DNA of 64,000 nt from Chryseobacterium piscicola (GTDB lineage: Bacteria; Bacteroidota; Bacteroidia; Flavobacteriales; Weeksellaceae), in the NCBI RefSeq assembly GCF_900156685.1, contig NZ_FTOJ01000002.1, positions 124,001 through 188,000 of the forward strand, given 5' to 3'. The notes beneath the pieces were generated by a model. That model ran no database searches and had not been told where the DNA came from. It saw nothing but the letters and a program-made list of their open reading frames with translations. Below are positions 17,055 to 27,085 of the stretch, piece by piece (within the stretch, counting starts at the first letter, position 1; each line of letters starts with the position of its first letter). A program made the position numbers and the translations under genes.

Positions 17055-18524
17055 TTATTTTTTAATGATCTTTGGGAGGGCAACGGTCTGCTGATCCCAT
17101 CCACCGCCTAAACTTCTGTATAAATTTACAGTGGCTTTCAGCTGTTCCACTTTAGTTTCCACCAATTCAAACTTTGCCTCAAGCGCGTCTCTTTGGGTAA
17201 GTAAAACTTCCATATAATCTGCTCTGGCGTATTTGAAAAGGTCGTTAGAAATGTCAATAGATTTCGTGAGCGCATCCACTTCTTGAGATTTTAATTCATA
17301 ACTGCTTTGCAGATTTTTTATTTTAGAAAGTTGATTGCTTACTTCTACATACGCATTTAGAATTTTCTGTTCATATTCAAATGCCGCCTGAATCTGTCTT
17401 GCATTCGCATTTGCATAACCCGCTTTTATCGCATTTCTGTTGATAATAGGTGCTGTAATGTCTCCTACGATATTGATTACCAAAGATTTAATATCAAAAA
17501 TATAGGCAGGGTTATAGGCGTTAAAACCAACTCCAGAAGTGATATCCAGTGAAGGATAGAATTTTGCTTTTGCAGACTTGACGTCAAATTTTGCAGCCGC
17601 TAGCTGAAATTCCGCCTGCTTGATATCTGCTCTGTTTTCAATCAATTCTGATGGAACACCTGCAAAAACAGTCTGTGGAACAAGATTGTCAAACTGATTT
17701 TCTGAACGTTCTACATGCTGAGGAAATCTTCCCACGAGATAGTTGATTTTGTTTTCAGTTTCCGTGATTTTTTGTCGGATTTCAAACTGCATACTTTGGG
17801 TTTTTAAAACCTGAGCTTCAAATCGCTTTACGGCGAGCTCATTCCCTCTAGCATTTTGTTTTAAAATCTTTACTACACGAAAGGCATCATTTTGAATTTT
17901 AATATTCTGTTCAATAATTTTTAATTCGTTATCTAAAGCTAAGAGCTCGTAGTAGGAATTGGCAATTTCAGAAATAATATTAGTGACCATAAAATTTTTT
18001 CCTTCTACTGTAGATAGGTATTTTTGAACCTGCGCTCTCGTGGCATTATGAAGTTTTCCCCAAATGTCTGTTTCCCAATGGGCATAGGCTCCTAGTCCGA
18101 AATCGAAAAGTGGTTCCGGCATTTCTTTACCTGGCCGGATTTCTGTATTCGCCTCCATAGCTCCAATGTTGGTATAGCGACCAACTTTGTCAATACCTAC
18201 TCCGGCTTTACCTCCTACAAACGGAAGGTATTCACCTTTTCTTGCTCGGATCTCATTTTTAGACATTTCCACTTCTTGAATTGTAATATTAAGCTCCTGA
18301 TTATTTTCCAATGCTGTTTTAATTAAACTTTGCAATTTTTCATCTGCAAAATATTCTTTCCAGCTCAATTTTCCGGTGTTGGTACTGTCGGTAATTGCTG
18401 TGCCAAAGTTTTCAGGAACGTTTTTGTCTTCAACATGCATGGCAATTTCCATCGGTTTGCAGGCAGTAATACTTAGGAGAAGCACTGCAAGACCGGCATA
18501 TTTATATAATTTATTCTTATTCAT
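17055..18524 (-). CDS. RND efflux outer-membrane factor (OprM/NodT-type lipoprotein)
   Basis: This 489-residue TolC-family channel is a lipoprotein (lipobox SITAC, Cys22). It has the repeated helical-barrel halves typical of the OEP family (ALENNQELNITIQEVEMSKNEIRARKGEYLP and, in the second half, ENRADIKQAEFQLAAAKFDVKSAKAKFYPSL). It should form the exit duct for the pump encoded just upstream. Its start overlaps the pump gene by 8 bp, so the two are translationally linked. It is the last gene of the operon before a terminator. Confidence 0.93.
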   Translation of the reverse strand: MNKNKLYKYAGLAVLLLSITACKPMEIAMHVEDKNVPENFGTAITDSTNTGKLSWKEYFADEKLQSLIKTALENNQELNITIQEVEMSKNEIRARKGEYLPFVGGKAGVGIDKVGRYTNIGAMEANTEIRPGKEMPEPLFDFGLGAYAHWETDIWGKLHNATRAQVQKYLSTVEGKNFMVTNIISEIANSYYELLALDNELKIIEQNIKIQNDAFRVVKILKQNARGNELAVKRFEAQVLKTQSMQFEIRQKITETENKINYLVGRFPQHVERSENQFDNLVPQTVFAGVPSELIENRADIKQAEFQLAAAKFDVKSAKAKFYPSLDITSGVGFNAYNPAYIFDIKSLVINIVGDITAPIINRNAIKAGYANANARQIQAAFEYEQKILNAYVEVSNQLSKIKNLQSSYELKSQEVDALTKSIDISNDLFKYARADYMEVLLTQRDALEAKFELVETKVEQLKATVNLYRSLGGGWDQQTVALPKIIKK

Positions 18525-21500
18525 AATGTATCATGTCTTCAGTTAAAGGAGATGCTTCTTCGTTTTTTATCATTTTTCTACCGTCAGCCATTTTCCCGAA
18601 AATCACATATAATCCGGGGATTATGACGACACCAAGTACAGTTCCGAAAACCATTCCTCCCATGGCAGACGCGCCGATGGTATGATTTCCTACAGCTCCT
18701 GCTCCGTGGGCAAAAATTAATGGAATTAAACCTGCAATAAATGCAAATGAAGTCATCAAAATAGGTCTGAAACGCGCTTTTGAGCCTTCGATGGCCGCCT
18801 CAAAAATAGAAAGTCCTTCTTGTCTTTTTTGAACAGCAAATTCTACAATTAGAACAGCATTTTTACCCAGCAAACCAATCAACATGATGAGACCAACTTG
18901 TGCATAAATATCATTTTCTAGTCCCATTGCTTTTAAAAGGAAGAAAGATCCAAAAATTCCTGCCGGTAGTGATAAAATCACGGCAAAAGGTAAAATGAAA
19001 CTCTCATATTGCGCTGCCAGAACTAGGTAAACGAAAACTAAGACAACTAAAAACACATATACAGATTCGTTACCTTTTTGAGCTTCATCGAAAGAAAGTC
19101 CTTCCCAAGCGACTTTGTATCCGTGAGGTAAACTCTTCGCAGCCGTCTCATTGATGGTTTTGATGGCATCTGCGGTAGTATAACCTTCAGAAGGAAGCCC
19201 ACGGATAGCTGCCGAATTGTACATGTTGTAACGCGTAATTTCATTTGGTCCCTGCGTTTTTTTTAAGCTCATAAAAGCGGAATAGGGTACCATTTCATCA
19301 CGGTCATTTTTCACATAAAGATTCAAAATATCTGTAGGAAGTTTTCTGAATTCAGGACCGGATTGCACATATACCTTGAAAAACTGCCCGAATCTAATGA
19401 AGCCTTGTTCATAGGTGCTTCCAATCAGAATGTTTAAATTTTCCATAGCTTTCCCTATAGAAACACCTTTCTGCATGGCAGCGTTATTATCGAAAACCAA
19501 TTCGTACTGAGGATAGTTGGCAGCAAAGAATGTGAAAACTCCTGTGAGCTCTTTTCTCTTTTTGAGTTCTTTGATAAAAGATTTATTTACTTTATCAAAA
19601 TCTTGATAATCTGTAGTTCTGTTTGTATCCAAAAGCCTCATTGAGAAACCTCCAGAGGATCCGAAACCAGGAACAGCAGGGGGTTCAAAAAATTCTACAG
19701 TGGCGCCGAGGCTCTTGGTTTTCTCTTCCATTTCTTCCATTATTTCTTTTACAGAATGCTCGCGATCGCTCCAGGTTTTAAGGTTAATCAGACAAGTTCC
19801 AGCGTTAGATCCACGACCCTCAGTCATAATTTCGTATCCTGCAAGTGATGAGACAGATTCTACACCATCTACTTTCTGGCAAATGGCTTGTAATGCTCGG
19901 GAAACTTTATTGGTTTGCTCCAAAGTAGATCCTGGTGGCGTCTGAATGATGGCATAAATGGTTCCTTGGTCTTCACTTGGAATAAAACCACCTGGTAAAA
20001 CTTTATTCTCAATAAAAATTCCGATGCAGAAAATTCCCAAGATTGCCCATGTCAAACCTTTTCTATTGATTATTTTTCTGAGGAATGAAGTGTATTTTCC
20101 TGTAAGTTTATCAAAACCTCTGTTGAAGGAATCTATAAATCTTGTAAATAGATTCTTTTTGCTTTCTTCACCATGATTGTTTTTAAGAATCATTGCGGCA
20201 AGAACTGGGGTAAGTGTTAAGGCAACAATTGCTGAAATCACAATGGCACTTGCCATGGTAATGGAAAATTGACGGTAGAAAGTTCCTACTGGCCCTGTCA
20301 TAAATGAAATCGGTAAGAATACAGAAACCATTACAGCAGTAATCGCAATAATTGCTCCGGATATCTCTCCCATAACCTCTTTTACAGCGAGATAGGGTGT
20401 TAGGTTTTTTTCTTCCATTTTGGCGTGAACAGCTTCTACAACAACGATGGCATCATCTACCACGATACCGATGGCGAGTACTAAGGCAAATAGAGTCACC
20501 AGGTTAATAGATAATCCGCAGAGCTGAATAAAAAAGAAAGCTCCAATAAGGGAAACCGGCACCGCAATAATCGGAATTAAAGTAGACCGCCAGTCTCCGA
20601 GGAAGATGAAAACTACAATTGCCACTAAGATAAATGCGTCTCTCAAAGTATGCACAACCTGCTCAATAGAAGCATCAAGAAATTGAGAAACATCATAAGA
20701 GACTTTATAATCTACTCCTGGTGGAAAATTCGGGCGCATTTCTTCGAGTTTGGCTTTTACCTCTTTAATAACGTCATTAGCATTACTTCCATAGTTTTGT
20801 TTTAAAACAATTGATGCTGAAGGATGGCCATCAAGATTAGAATAAATATCGAAAAATTCACTTCCCAATTCAACTTTTCCTATATCTTTTAATTTCACAT
20901 TTTCGCCTTCGGAATTGGCTCGTACGATGATGTTTTCGTACTGTTCAGGCGTGTTGTATTGTCCTTTGTAGGTTAAAACATATTCCAAAGACTGTGCGGC
21001 AATACCAGAACTTTGTCCGATTCTGCCTGGACGTCCTATTATACTTTGCTCGCCGATTGCTTTCATCACTTCATCTACAGAAAGATTGTAAGCACGCATT
21101 CTGTCTGGATTCAGCCATATACGCATCGCATATCTTCTGCTTCCTAAGATTTGAGATTTTGCAATGCCATGAATACGGTTGATTTCTGGTATGATATTAA
21201 CCGTGGCATAGTTGTAAAGAAACTTTTCGTCCATACTTTTATTGTTGCTGTAAAGGTTCACATACATCAACATACTTGGCTGAATCGGGTTTACTACTAC
21301 ACCTTCTTTCTGTACGAGAATAGGAAGAAGCGGCATTACCTGATCAATTCTTGTTTTTACCAAAACAACTGCCTGATTAGGGTCTGTACCCGGTTCGAAA
21401 ACTACGTTTACCGTAGCTTCACCTGCGCTGGTAGCATCACTCGTAACGTAACGCATACCCTGAACTCCGTTGATGGCGTTTTCGATGGTAATTAACGAAG

Positions 21501-21678
21501 ATTTTACCAAAACATCAGCACTAGCTCCGGGATAAGCAATAGTTACAGCAACTGTAGTTGGTGCGATTTGTGGAAATTGCTCGGTGGGAAGTTGTTTTAT
21601 AGAGAGCCCACCCACAATGAGGATGATCACCGATATTACAATAGCAAATACCGGTCTGTGTATTATTTTTTTAAACAT
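18517..21678 (-). CDS. RND multidrug efflux pump, HAE1 (AcrB-like) family
   Basis: This 1053-residue inner-membrane pump has the RND layout of twelve TM helices and two large periplasmic loops. TM4 carries the proton-relay pair D408/D409 in GIVVDDAIVVVEA. PGFGSSGGFSMRL is the switch-loop region and the C-terminal GLLGKNAVLIVEFA segment is present. Length and ends are intact. It exports hydrophobic compounds by proton antiport, but the substrate range cannot be read. The adaptor gene is 15 bp upstream and the outer-membrane factor overlaps its end. Confidence 0.95.
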   Translation of the reverse strand: MFKKIIHRPVFAIVISVIILIVGGLSIKQLPTEQFPQIAPTTVAVTIAYPGASADVLVKSSLITIENAINGVQGMRYVTSDATSAGEATVNVVFEPGTDPNQAVVLVKTRIDQVMPLLPILVQKEGVVVNPIQPSMLMYVNLYSNNKSMDEKFLYNYATVNIIPEINRIHGIAKSQILGSRRYAMRIWLNPDRMRAYNLSVDEVMKAIGEQSIIGRPGRIGQSSGIAAQSLEYVLTYKGQYNTPEQYENIIVRANSEGENVKLKDIGKVELGSEFFDIYSNLDGHPSASIVLKQNYGSNANDVIKEVKAKLEEMRPNFPPGVDYKVSYDVSQFLDASIEQVVHTLRDAFILVAIVVFIFLGDWRSTLIPIIAVPVSLIGAFFFIQLCGLSINLVTLFALVLAIGIVVDDAIVVVEAVHAKMEEKNLTPYLAVKEVMGEISGAIIAITAVMVSVFLPISFMTGPVGTFYRQFSITMASAIVISAIVALTLTPVLAAMILKNNHGEESKKNLFTRFIDSFNRGFDKLTGKYTSFLRKIINRKGLTWAILGIFCIGIFIENKVLPGGFIPSEDQGTIYAIIQTPPGSTLEQTNKVSRALQAICQKVDGVESVSSLAGYEIMTEGRGSNAGTCLINLKTWSDREHSVKEIMEEMEEKTKSLGATVEFFEPPAVPGFGSSGGFSMRLLDTNRTTDYQDFDKVNKSFIKELKKRKELTGVFTFFAANYPQYELVFDNNAAMQKGVSIGKAMENLNILIGSTYEQGFIRFGQFFKVYVQSGPEFRKLPTDILNLYVKNDRDEMVPYSAFMSLKKTQGPNEITRYNMYNSAAIRGLPSEGYTTADAIKTINETAAKSLPHGYKVAWEGLSFDEAQKGNESVYVFLVVLVFVYLVLAAQYESFILPFAVILSLPAGIFGSFFLLKAMGLENDIYAQVGLIMLIGLLGKNAVLIVEFAVQKRQEGLSIFEAAIEGSKARFRPILMTSFAFIAGLIPLIFAHGAGAVGNHTIGASAMGGMVFGTVLGVVIIPGLYVIFGKMADGRKMIKNEEASPLTEDMIHYE

Positions 21679-21693
21679 GATTTTCTTATTTGT

Positions 21694-22785
21694 TTACTCT
21701 GCGTAGAGATTTAGATTCAACAAAACTTTCTCTGGAGCGGTAAACTGAGTTTTGATTTTTTGGTTTTCAGAAACCATTCTCAATCCTTCTAGTAAGATTT
21801 TATCATCTTTCTGCAATCCAGATTGTACTACATAGATATGCGGAAGTTCTGCAGCAACTTTTATTTCACGGGCTTTCACCACATTTTCTTTTGTAATAAC
21901 GTACACATACTTTTTCTCCAATTCTTCGTAGGTTGCCTTTTGAGGAATAAGTAGTGCATTTTTAAATGGAGTAGAAATCATAATATTTCCCGTTTGCCCA
22001 TAGCGAAGAAGTTTTTCAGGGTTTAAAAATGTGGCTCTGTAGGCTATATTTCCGGTCTCGTTATCGAAATCTGATTCTATAGTTTCTACAATTCCATCTT
22101 GGCTAAACATTTGTCCGTTCGCCATTTGAAGTTTTACATGAAGTTTTTCTCCATTTTTTTGACTTCCCATTTGGCTTAAATATTCAGCTTCTGGTACGTT
22201 AAAATAAACCCACATTTTGCTATTGTCTGAAAGTTCTGTAACCAAATCTCCATCATCCACCAAACTTCCTACTCTTACGTGAAAACGCCCAACGATTCCA
22301 CTAAAAGGAGCACGTATTTCTGTGAACTGAAGATGCGTCTGCATTGTGGCAACTTCTGCTTGAGCTTTTTCATATTTTGCTTTTGCCATCGCTTTTTCTT
22401 GAGGAGCAACAATATCTTTGTCTGCAAGATTTTTAGTATTCTGATATTCAATTTGTGAATATCTGGCTTCAGCCTGAGCTTTGCTGACGTCTGCCTGATA
22501 GAGATTGGGCTGAATTTTAAAAAGTAACTGACCTTTTTGTACAAACTGGCCCTCATCTACATATACTTTTTGGATATATCCTTTTTCTTGCGCGCGAAGT
22601 TCGATGTGATTAATAGATCTTATTTGTGCCACATAGGCTTTGTTGATAAGCGTATCTTGGAGAAGCGGACTTGTGATTTTATAGGTTGCCGCTTCGTTTT
22701 CTTCTTTTTTTTCAGAATGACAGCTTGTGGCAGCCAAAGACAGGCACAGGCTTACATATATAAGGCTTTTCTTAACCATACTCAT
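21694..22785 (-). CDS. RND efflux periplasmic adaptor (membrane fusion protein)
   Basis: This 363-residue AcrA-like lipoprotein (lipobox AATSC, Cys22) has a lipoyl-like half motif (IELRAQEKGYIQKVYVDEGQFVQKGQLLFKI), a coiled-coil hairpin about 95-140, the second lipoyl half (IRAPFSGIVGRFHVRVGSLVDDGD) and beta-barrel domains. It bridges the pump and the outer-membrane factor. Two ATG codons at positions 1 and 3 are both possible starts. It is the second gene of the operon, 104 bp after the small secreted protein gene. Confidence 0.93.
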   Translation of the reverse strand: MSMVKKSLIYVSLCLSLAATSCHSEKKEENEAATYKITSPLLQDTLINKAYVAQIRSINHIELRAQEKGYIQKVYVDEGQFVQKGQLLFKIQPNLYQADVSKAQAEARYSQIEYQNTKNLADKDIVAPQEKAMAKAKYEKAQAEVATMQTHLQFTEIRAPFSGIVGRFHVRVGSLVDDGDLVTELSDNSKMWVYFNVPEAEYLSQMGSQKNGEKLHVKLQMANGQMFSQDGIVETIESDFDNETGNIAYRATFLNPEKLLRYGQTGNIMISTPFKNALLIPQKATYEELEKKYVYVITKENVVKAREIKVAAELPHIYVVQSGLQKDDKILLEGLRMVSENQKIKTQFTAPEKVLLNLNLYAE

Positions 22786-22889
22786 GAGTAAGTTTTTAAC
22801 GATAAATTGTTTTAGATAAAATGGATAGTATCATTGCACCACCATATTTGATGTGCAAGAAAGTTTTAGTTAAAAAAATAAGAAAAGTA

Positions 22890-23345
22890 TTATAATCTGA
22901 AAACGCTGTACTGAATGTAAAGTAAATCAACAGGAAAGTTTAGAAAACCTGAATGTGCAAAGTAAACTGCACTTTTAATGGTATGAAATGTATTCACAAA
23001 CTCATAAATCGCCTTCCAAAGGTCTGCGTTTGCAATTTTAGAAATTGTGGAATGGGTTTCATTTTCAGAATTATCTTCTTCAGAATTAGAATCGTTTATT
23101 TCTCCCAAAAGTTGTTGCTGAGTCTGATAATCTTGGGTGTATTGAAAAGGGTTTCTGTGTGAAATGCCTACTTTATTCTGTTGAGAATGTGTGCTTTTTC
23201 TTGGTACAGATGTACTTATTGTAGGAATTGAAACCGTGGAAGTTACCTGTACATCATGGTTGTGCTCGTGTAAAGAAGCCGTACCACCGCAAGTAAGAAT
23301 TACCAGCAGTAAAAAGAAAAAATATTGATAGAGACTTCTTTTCAT
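22890..23345 (-). CDS. Small secreted protein heading the RND operon, function unknown
   Basis: This 151-residue protein has a signal peptide (about 1-24). A short His-rich stretch (HEHNH), a Ser/Thr- and Gln-rich low-complexity middle, an acidic patch (NSEEDNSENE) and a final hydrophobic/aromatic segment (SGFLNFPVDLLYIQY) follow. I recognise no family. It is co-directional with and upstream of the efflux genes and starts 8 bp after a -7 box, so it is probably the first gene of their transcript. A metal- or substrate-related role is only a guess. Confidence 0.65.
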   Translation of the reverse strand: MKRSLYQYFFFLLLVILTCGGTASLHEHNHDVQVTSTVSIPTISTSVPRKSTHSQQNKVGISHRNPFQYTQDYQTQQQLLGEINDSNSEEDNSENETHSTISKIANADLWKAIYEFVNTFHTIKSAVYFAHSGFLNFPVDLLYIQYSVFRL

Positions 23346-23353
23346 TCCGGCGA

Positions 23354-23361
23354 CAAAGGTA
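23354..23361 (-). promoter_or_regulatory. -7 promoter box of the RND operon
   Basis: The minus strand reads TACCTTTG, matching TAnnTTTG, immediately before the first gene of the operon. The transcript would have almost no leader. Confidence 0.55.
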
Positions 23362-23598
23362 GGAAATGATTAGAATGTGAATGGAAAACTGAATATTAAA
23401 AAAATATTAAAAAGTTAAAAATTAGCGTTTGGTTTGTTTTCTTTTTGGAGCAATTTTTACTCTTAACTTATTTTTTTTTTGAGATTTGCTTTTTTTCTGC
23501 ATATTTGTGAAAGTTTGTTTTATAAAAATAAAATAATCTGTTCTTTTTGCAAAACTTTTCAGTAAAAACTGCATGTGAAATTTTATTAATAATTCAAG

Positions 23599-24276
23599 AT
23601 GAAAAAAAAGATTTTTATTTTCTTAAAAGCAATAGGTGTCTTATTGGGAGTATTACTTCTTTACGTTTTGTTTGCTTATCTTTTGCCATTTATCGAAATT
23701 TCTGAAAAGAAAACTAACGACTCTAAAAATATACCGATTTATATCTATACCAACGGTGTTCACACGGATATTGTGATGCCCGTGAAAAATGACATCAAAG
23801 ATTGGAGTGAAAAAATCAGTTTAAAAAACTTAAAATCCCAGAAAACAGACTACAAATATGTAGGTATAGGTTGGGGAGATAAAGGTTTTTATCTAGATAC
23901 TCCAACTTGGGCAGATCTTAAAGTTTCTACTGCTTTTAAAGCGGCTTTTTGGCTAAGCGAATCAGCAATGCATTGCAGTTTCTACAATGAAATGAATGAA
24001 GCTGATGATTGCAAGAAAATAATGATTTCAGAGCGACAGTACAGAGATTTAGTAAAGTTTGTTGATGCTAAATTCGAAAAAGACGCTAAAGGAAATTATA
24101 TATTTATAAAAACCGACGCCGTGTATGCTGATAATGACGCATTCTACGATGCTAACGGAACTTATAGCTTTGCTTACACCTGCAACACATGGTCTAATGA
24201 TGCCCTGAAAGCTGCCGGCCAAAAATCTGCTTACTGGACGGCTTCAGATTATGGGATTTTCTTGCATTATAAATAG
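23599..24276 (+). CDS. TIGR02117/DUF2459-family protein
   Basis: This 225-residue protein has one N-terminal TM anchor (about residues 6-30). The conserved family segments are YTNGVHTDIVMPV, VGIGWGDKGFYLDTPTW and, near the C-terminus, FAYTCNTWSNDALKAAGQKSAYWTA. The invariant His, Cys and Asn in these segments resemble a papain-like active site. That resemblance is an observation and the biochemical role is unknown. No neighbours on the same strand suggest an operon. Confidence 0.85.
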   Translation: MKKKIFIFLKAIGVLLGVLLLYVLFAYLLPFIEISEKKTNDSKNIPIYIYTNGVHTDIVMPVKNDIKDWSEKISLKNLKSQKTDYKYVGIGWGDKGFYLDTPTWADLKVSTAFKAAFWLSESAMHCSFYNEMNEADDCKKIMISERQYRDLVKFVDAKFEKDAKGNYIFIKTDAVYADNDAFYDANGTYSFAYTCNTWSNDALKAAGQKSAYWTASDYGIFLHYK

Positions 24277-24889
24277 TTTTAGGTACTAAAATTTGTTTTT
24301 TAGCCCTCATATATTGAAAAATCATCACAAGAAAACAGTTGAAAAATGAATAGCTAAAACTTCTGATGAAAAAGAATTTAGGATAAATTTTACAATGATA
24401 CATTCTGAAAAATACTTTAAATATGCAATAATAGAAAGCATGAAATAGAATCAAATAGAAAATCAATTTTGTTTGGAAAAGCGTCTTCTAGATATCATTG
24501 TAGAAGAGATGTAATGAATTTCGTTTCTGTAGAAAATAAATGTATATATTGGTAAAATACTCTTATACGAGCTGGTTTTACAAGTCAGAAGTAATACTAA
24601 ATAAAGAATATTCAGAAACTCTTCAGTACGTAAGTCTTTTTGATTTTTTGAGATGATGTAATACATTGCCCCTTGTAATTAAAAAACGCAAGAATATTAA
24701 AAAACACGGTTTGCAAAGATCTTGAAATCAAGTTACATAGAGATTTTAAAAACTTCTCATCTTTAGTTTCAGATCAAACAAACTATAATAAATAATGGGT
24801 CTACGGAGTTATAATTATAGAATATATTGATTAATACGGGGTAATTTAGTCTGATTTTATTAAATTAGCACATCTTAAAAATTATCAAA
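24277..24889. other. Intergenic region, 613 bp
   Basis: Nothing convincing is seen. Minus-strand open frames here (up to about 90 codons) are Tyr/Phe/Ile/Lys-rich, overlap coding sequence of the preceding gene or lack family similarity. No hairpin terminator, repeat or clear -7 box was found before kbl. Confidence 0.4.
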
Positions 24890-26086
24890 ATGATCTCTAA
24901 AAAGTATCTTGAAAATCTACAGAACGAATTACAGAATATCGAAAACGATGGTCTTTTTAAAAAAGAAAGAATCATCACTTCACAACAAAGTGCCGAAATA
25001 GAAGCCAACGGAAAAAAACTTCTAAACTTCTGTGCCAACAATTACCTTGGTCTCTCAAACAATCCCGAAGTAATGAAGGCTTCTCAGGATATGATAGAAT
25101 CTCACGGTTATGGAATGTCTTCTGTGCGTTTTATCTGCGGAACTCAGGATATCCACAAACAGTTGGAGCAAAAAATTGCCGACTTTTTAGGGCTTGAAGA
25201 TACTATTTTGTATGCCGCTTGTTTTGATGCCAACGGAGGTGTTTTTGAACCATTGTTTACAGAGGAAGATGCTATTATTTCAGATGAATTGAATCATGCA
25301 TCTATTATAGACGGTGTTCGTCTTTGCAAATCAGCAAGATACCGTTATAAAAACAATAACATGGAAGATTTGGAAGCCCAGTTAATTGCCGCTTCAGAAA
25401 AAAATCACAGATTCAAAATTATCGTTACAGACGGAGTTTTCTCAATGGACGGAATCGTTGCTGACCTCAAAGGGGTTTGTGACCTTGCCGATAAATATGA
25501 TGCTTTGGTTATGGTAGACGACTCTCACGCCACTGGTTTCATCGGAAAAAAAGGTCGTGGAACTCACGAAGCCAATGAAGTGATGGGTAGAGTAGACATC
25601 ATTACGTCTACTTTAGGAAAAGCTTTAGGCGGTGCTTTGGGTGGCTTTACTTCGGGTAAAAAAGAAATCATCGATATGCTGAGACAGCGTTCAAGACCAT
25701 ATTTGTTCTCGAATTCATTGGCTCCCGGAATTGTGGGTGCAGCTTTGAAAGTTTTGGATATGATCTCAGATGATACTTCTCTTCGTGATAAAGTAATGGA
25801 AAACGCAGAATATTTCAGAGCCGAAATGAAATCTAAAGGTTTCGATATTCCGGATGGTGACGCTGCAATTGTTCCGGTAATGCTTTATGATGCACCTTTA
25901 GCTCAAAAAATGGCAGAAAAATTAATGGATGAAGGCATTTACGTTATCGGTTTCTTCTATCCTGTAGTTCCGAAAGGAAAAGCAAGAATTAGAGTTCAGC
26001 TATCTGCAGCGCATACAAGAGAACATCTAGATAAGGCGATCGCAGGTTTTGAGAAAGTAGGGAAGGAACTGGGAGTGATTTCTTAA
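24890..26086 (+). CDS. kbl: Glycine C-acetyltransferase (2-amino-3-ketobutyrate CoA ligase)
   Basis: This 398-residue PLP enzyme of the alpha-oxoamine synthase family joins glycine and acetyl-CoA reversibly to 2-amino-3-ketobutyrate in threonine breakdown. Seen are [31 protein letters not shown] and the PLP lysine K244 in [14 protein letters not shown]. Length equals E. coli Kbl (398). No threonine dehydrogenase is adjacent. A strong terminator follows, so the gene is probably monocistronic. Close relatives (BioF, serine palmitoyltransferase) are less likely given the full-length match pattern. Confidence 0.94.
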   Translation: MISKKYLENLQNELQNIENDGLFKKERIITSQQSAEIEANGKKLLNFCANNYLGLSNNPEVMKASQDMIESHGYGMSSVRFICGTQDIHKQLEQKIADFLGLEDTILYAACFDANGGVFEPLFTEEDAIISDELNHASIIDGVRLCKSARYRYKNNNMEDLEAQLIAASEKNHRFKIIVTDGVFSMDGIVADLKGVCDLADKYDALVMVDDSHATGFIGKKGRGTHEANEVMGRVDIITSTLGKALGGALGGFTSGKKEIIDMLRQRSRPYLFSNSLAPGIVGAALKVLDMISDDTSLRDKVMENAEYFRAEMKSKGFDIPDGDAAIVPVMLYDAPLAQKMAEKLMDEGIYVIGFFYPVVPKGKARIRVQLSAAHTREHLDKAIAGFEKVGKELGVIS

Positions 26087-26176
26087 TTCAATTTAAAAAG
26101 GAGACGAAAAAATCACTATCACCCATGCTTATTCTTTGTATAGAACGTGTTTCAGAATAAGCGCTTGATTTCAAAT

Positions 26177-26218
26177 AAAAAAAAGCGGAATTTTTTTAAT
26201 TTAAATTCCGCTTTTTCA
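26177..26218. terminator. Terminator of kbl
   Basis: A 13-bp perfect stem (AAAAGCGGAATTT at 26181-26193 / AAATTCCGCTTTT at 26203-26215) has A and T runs on its two sides, so it can act in both directions. Confidence 0.85.
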
Positions 26219-26278
26219 TTTACATTAATTGGATTGGATTTTTAGCAGGAGATACGAGCTGAAAAAGTTAAAAATCAC

Positions 26279-26286
26279 TATCTTTG
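26279..26286 (+). promoter_or_regulatory. -7 promoter box of the hemJ-like gene
   Basis: TATCTTTG matches TAnnTTTG, 16 bp before the ATG. Confidence 0.6.
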
Positions 26287-26302
26287 CACATAAATTTTTA
26301 CG

Positions 26303-26860
26303 ATGCTGTATACCATCATCAAGGCTTTGCATATTATTTTTATGGTCAGTTATTTTGCGGGAATTTTTTATCTCGTCAGAATTTTTGTTTATTATAAGGA
26401 TACAGACGATTTTCAAGAAGAAAAGAAAAAAATCCTTAGGGAACAATATGTTTTCATGGCGCGCAGATTATGGAATATCATTACCGTTCCAGCAGGAATA
26501 ATTATGACAGTTTGCGGTCTTACTATGGTTTTTCTGAATTTTGGATTAATGAAAATGCCATGGTTTCATCTGAAGCTGACTTTTTTGTTTGGGTTGGCAT
26601 TTTTTCATTATTGGGCCTGGAAAAAATTAAATTTTATAAAAAAACTAGATGGCGAAACTTTGTCTACATCAAACATGAAACTTAGGCAGATTAACGAAAT
26701 CGCAACATTTATTTTGTTTCTGGTTGTGTTTACAGTAATTTTAAAATCTGCCGTAATTGAATATTGGTGGCAATTAATTTCCGGATTTTTTGCACTTGTA
26801 TTCTTAATTATGATGACGGTGAAATTGGTAAATAGAGGGAAAGGTAAAAAAGCCAGATAA
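26303..26860 (+). CDS. hemJ: HemJ-like protoporphyrinogen IX oxidase (CopD/UPF0093 family)
   Basis: This 185-residue membrane protein has four to five TM helices. It opens with IIKALHIIFMVSYFAGIFYLVRIFVY, the HemJ/UPF0093 signature with conserved K7, H10 and R26, followed by RRLWNIITVPAGIIMTVCGL. HemJ oxidises protoporphyrinogen IX in haem synthesis in bacteria lacking HemG/HemY. Databases often call the Bacteroidota form a CopD family protein. I prefer HemJ on the N-terminal signature. Interestingly, haem uptake genes lie about 7 kb away but not in the same operon. Confidence 0.75.
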   Translation: MLYTIIKALHIIFMVSYFAGIFYLVRIFVYYKDTDDFQEEKKKILREQYVFMARRLWNIITVPAGIIMTVCGLTMVFLNFGLMKMPWFHLKLTFLFGLAFFHYWAWKKLNFIKKLDGETLSTSNMKLRQINEIATFILFLVVFTVILKSAVIEYWWQLISGFFALVFLIMMTVKLVNRGKGKKAR

Positions 26861-27085
26861 AAGCTGTAAAGAACCAAGTGAAGATACTTTTTAAAACTAT
26901 TTTAGCAATAAAAAAAAGTCTATAATTTTAAAAAAAAATTAAATGCTTTTTGGTAACTGCGAAGTGGATAATTAGTAATAAATGTGGATTAAAATAGTGA
27001 AAATTTCAAATAATTAAAAGGGATTTTTTTAATAAATAAGAAACTACAAACCTTGAATAATAAATCTTAAATTTTGAATTAATTT

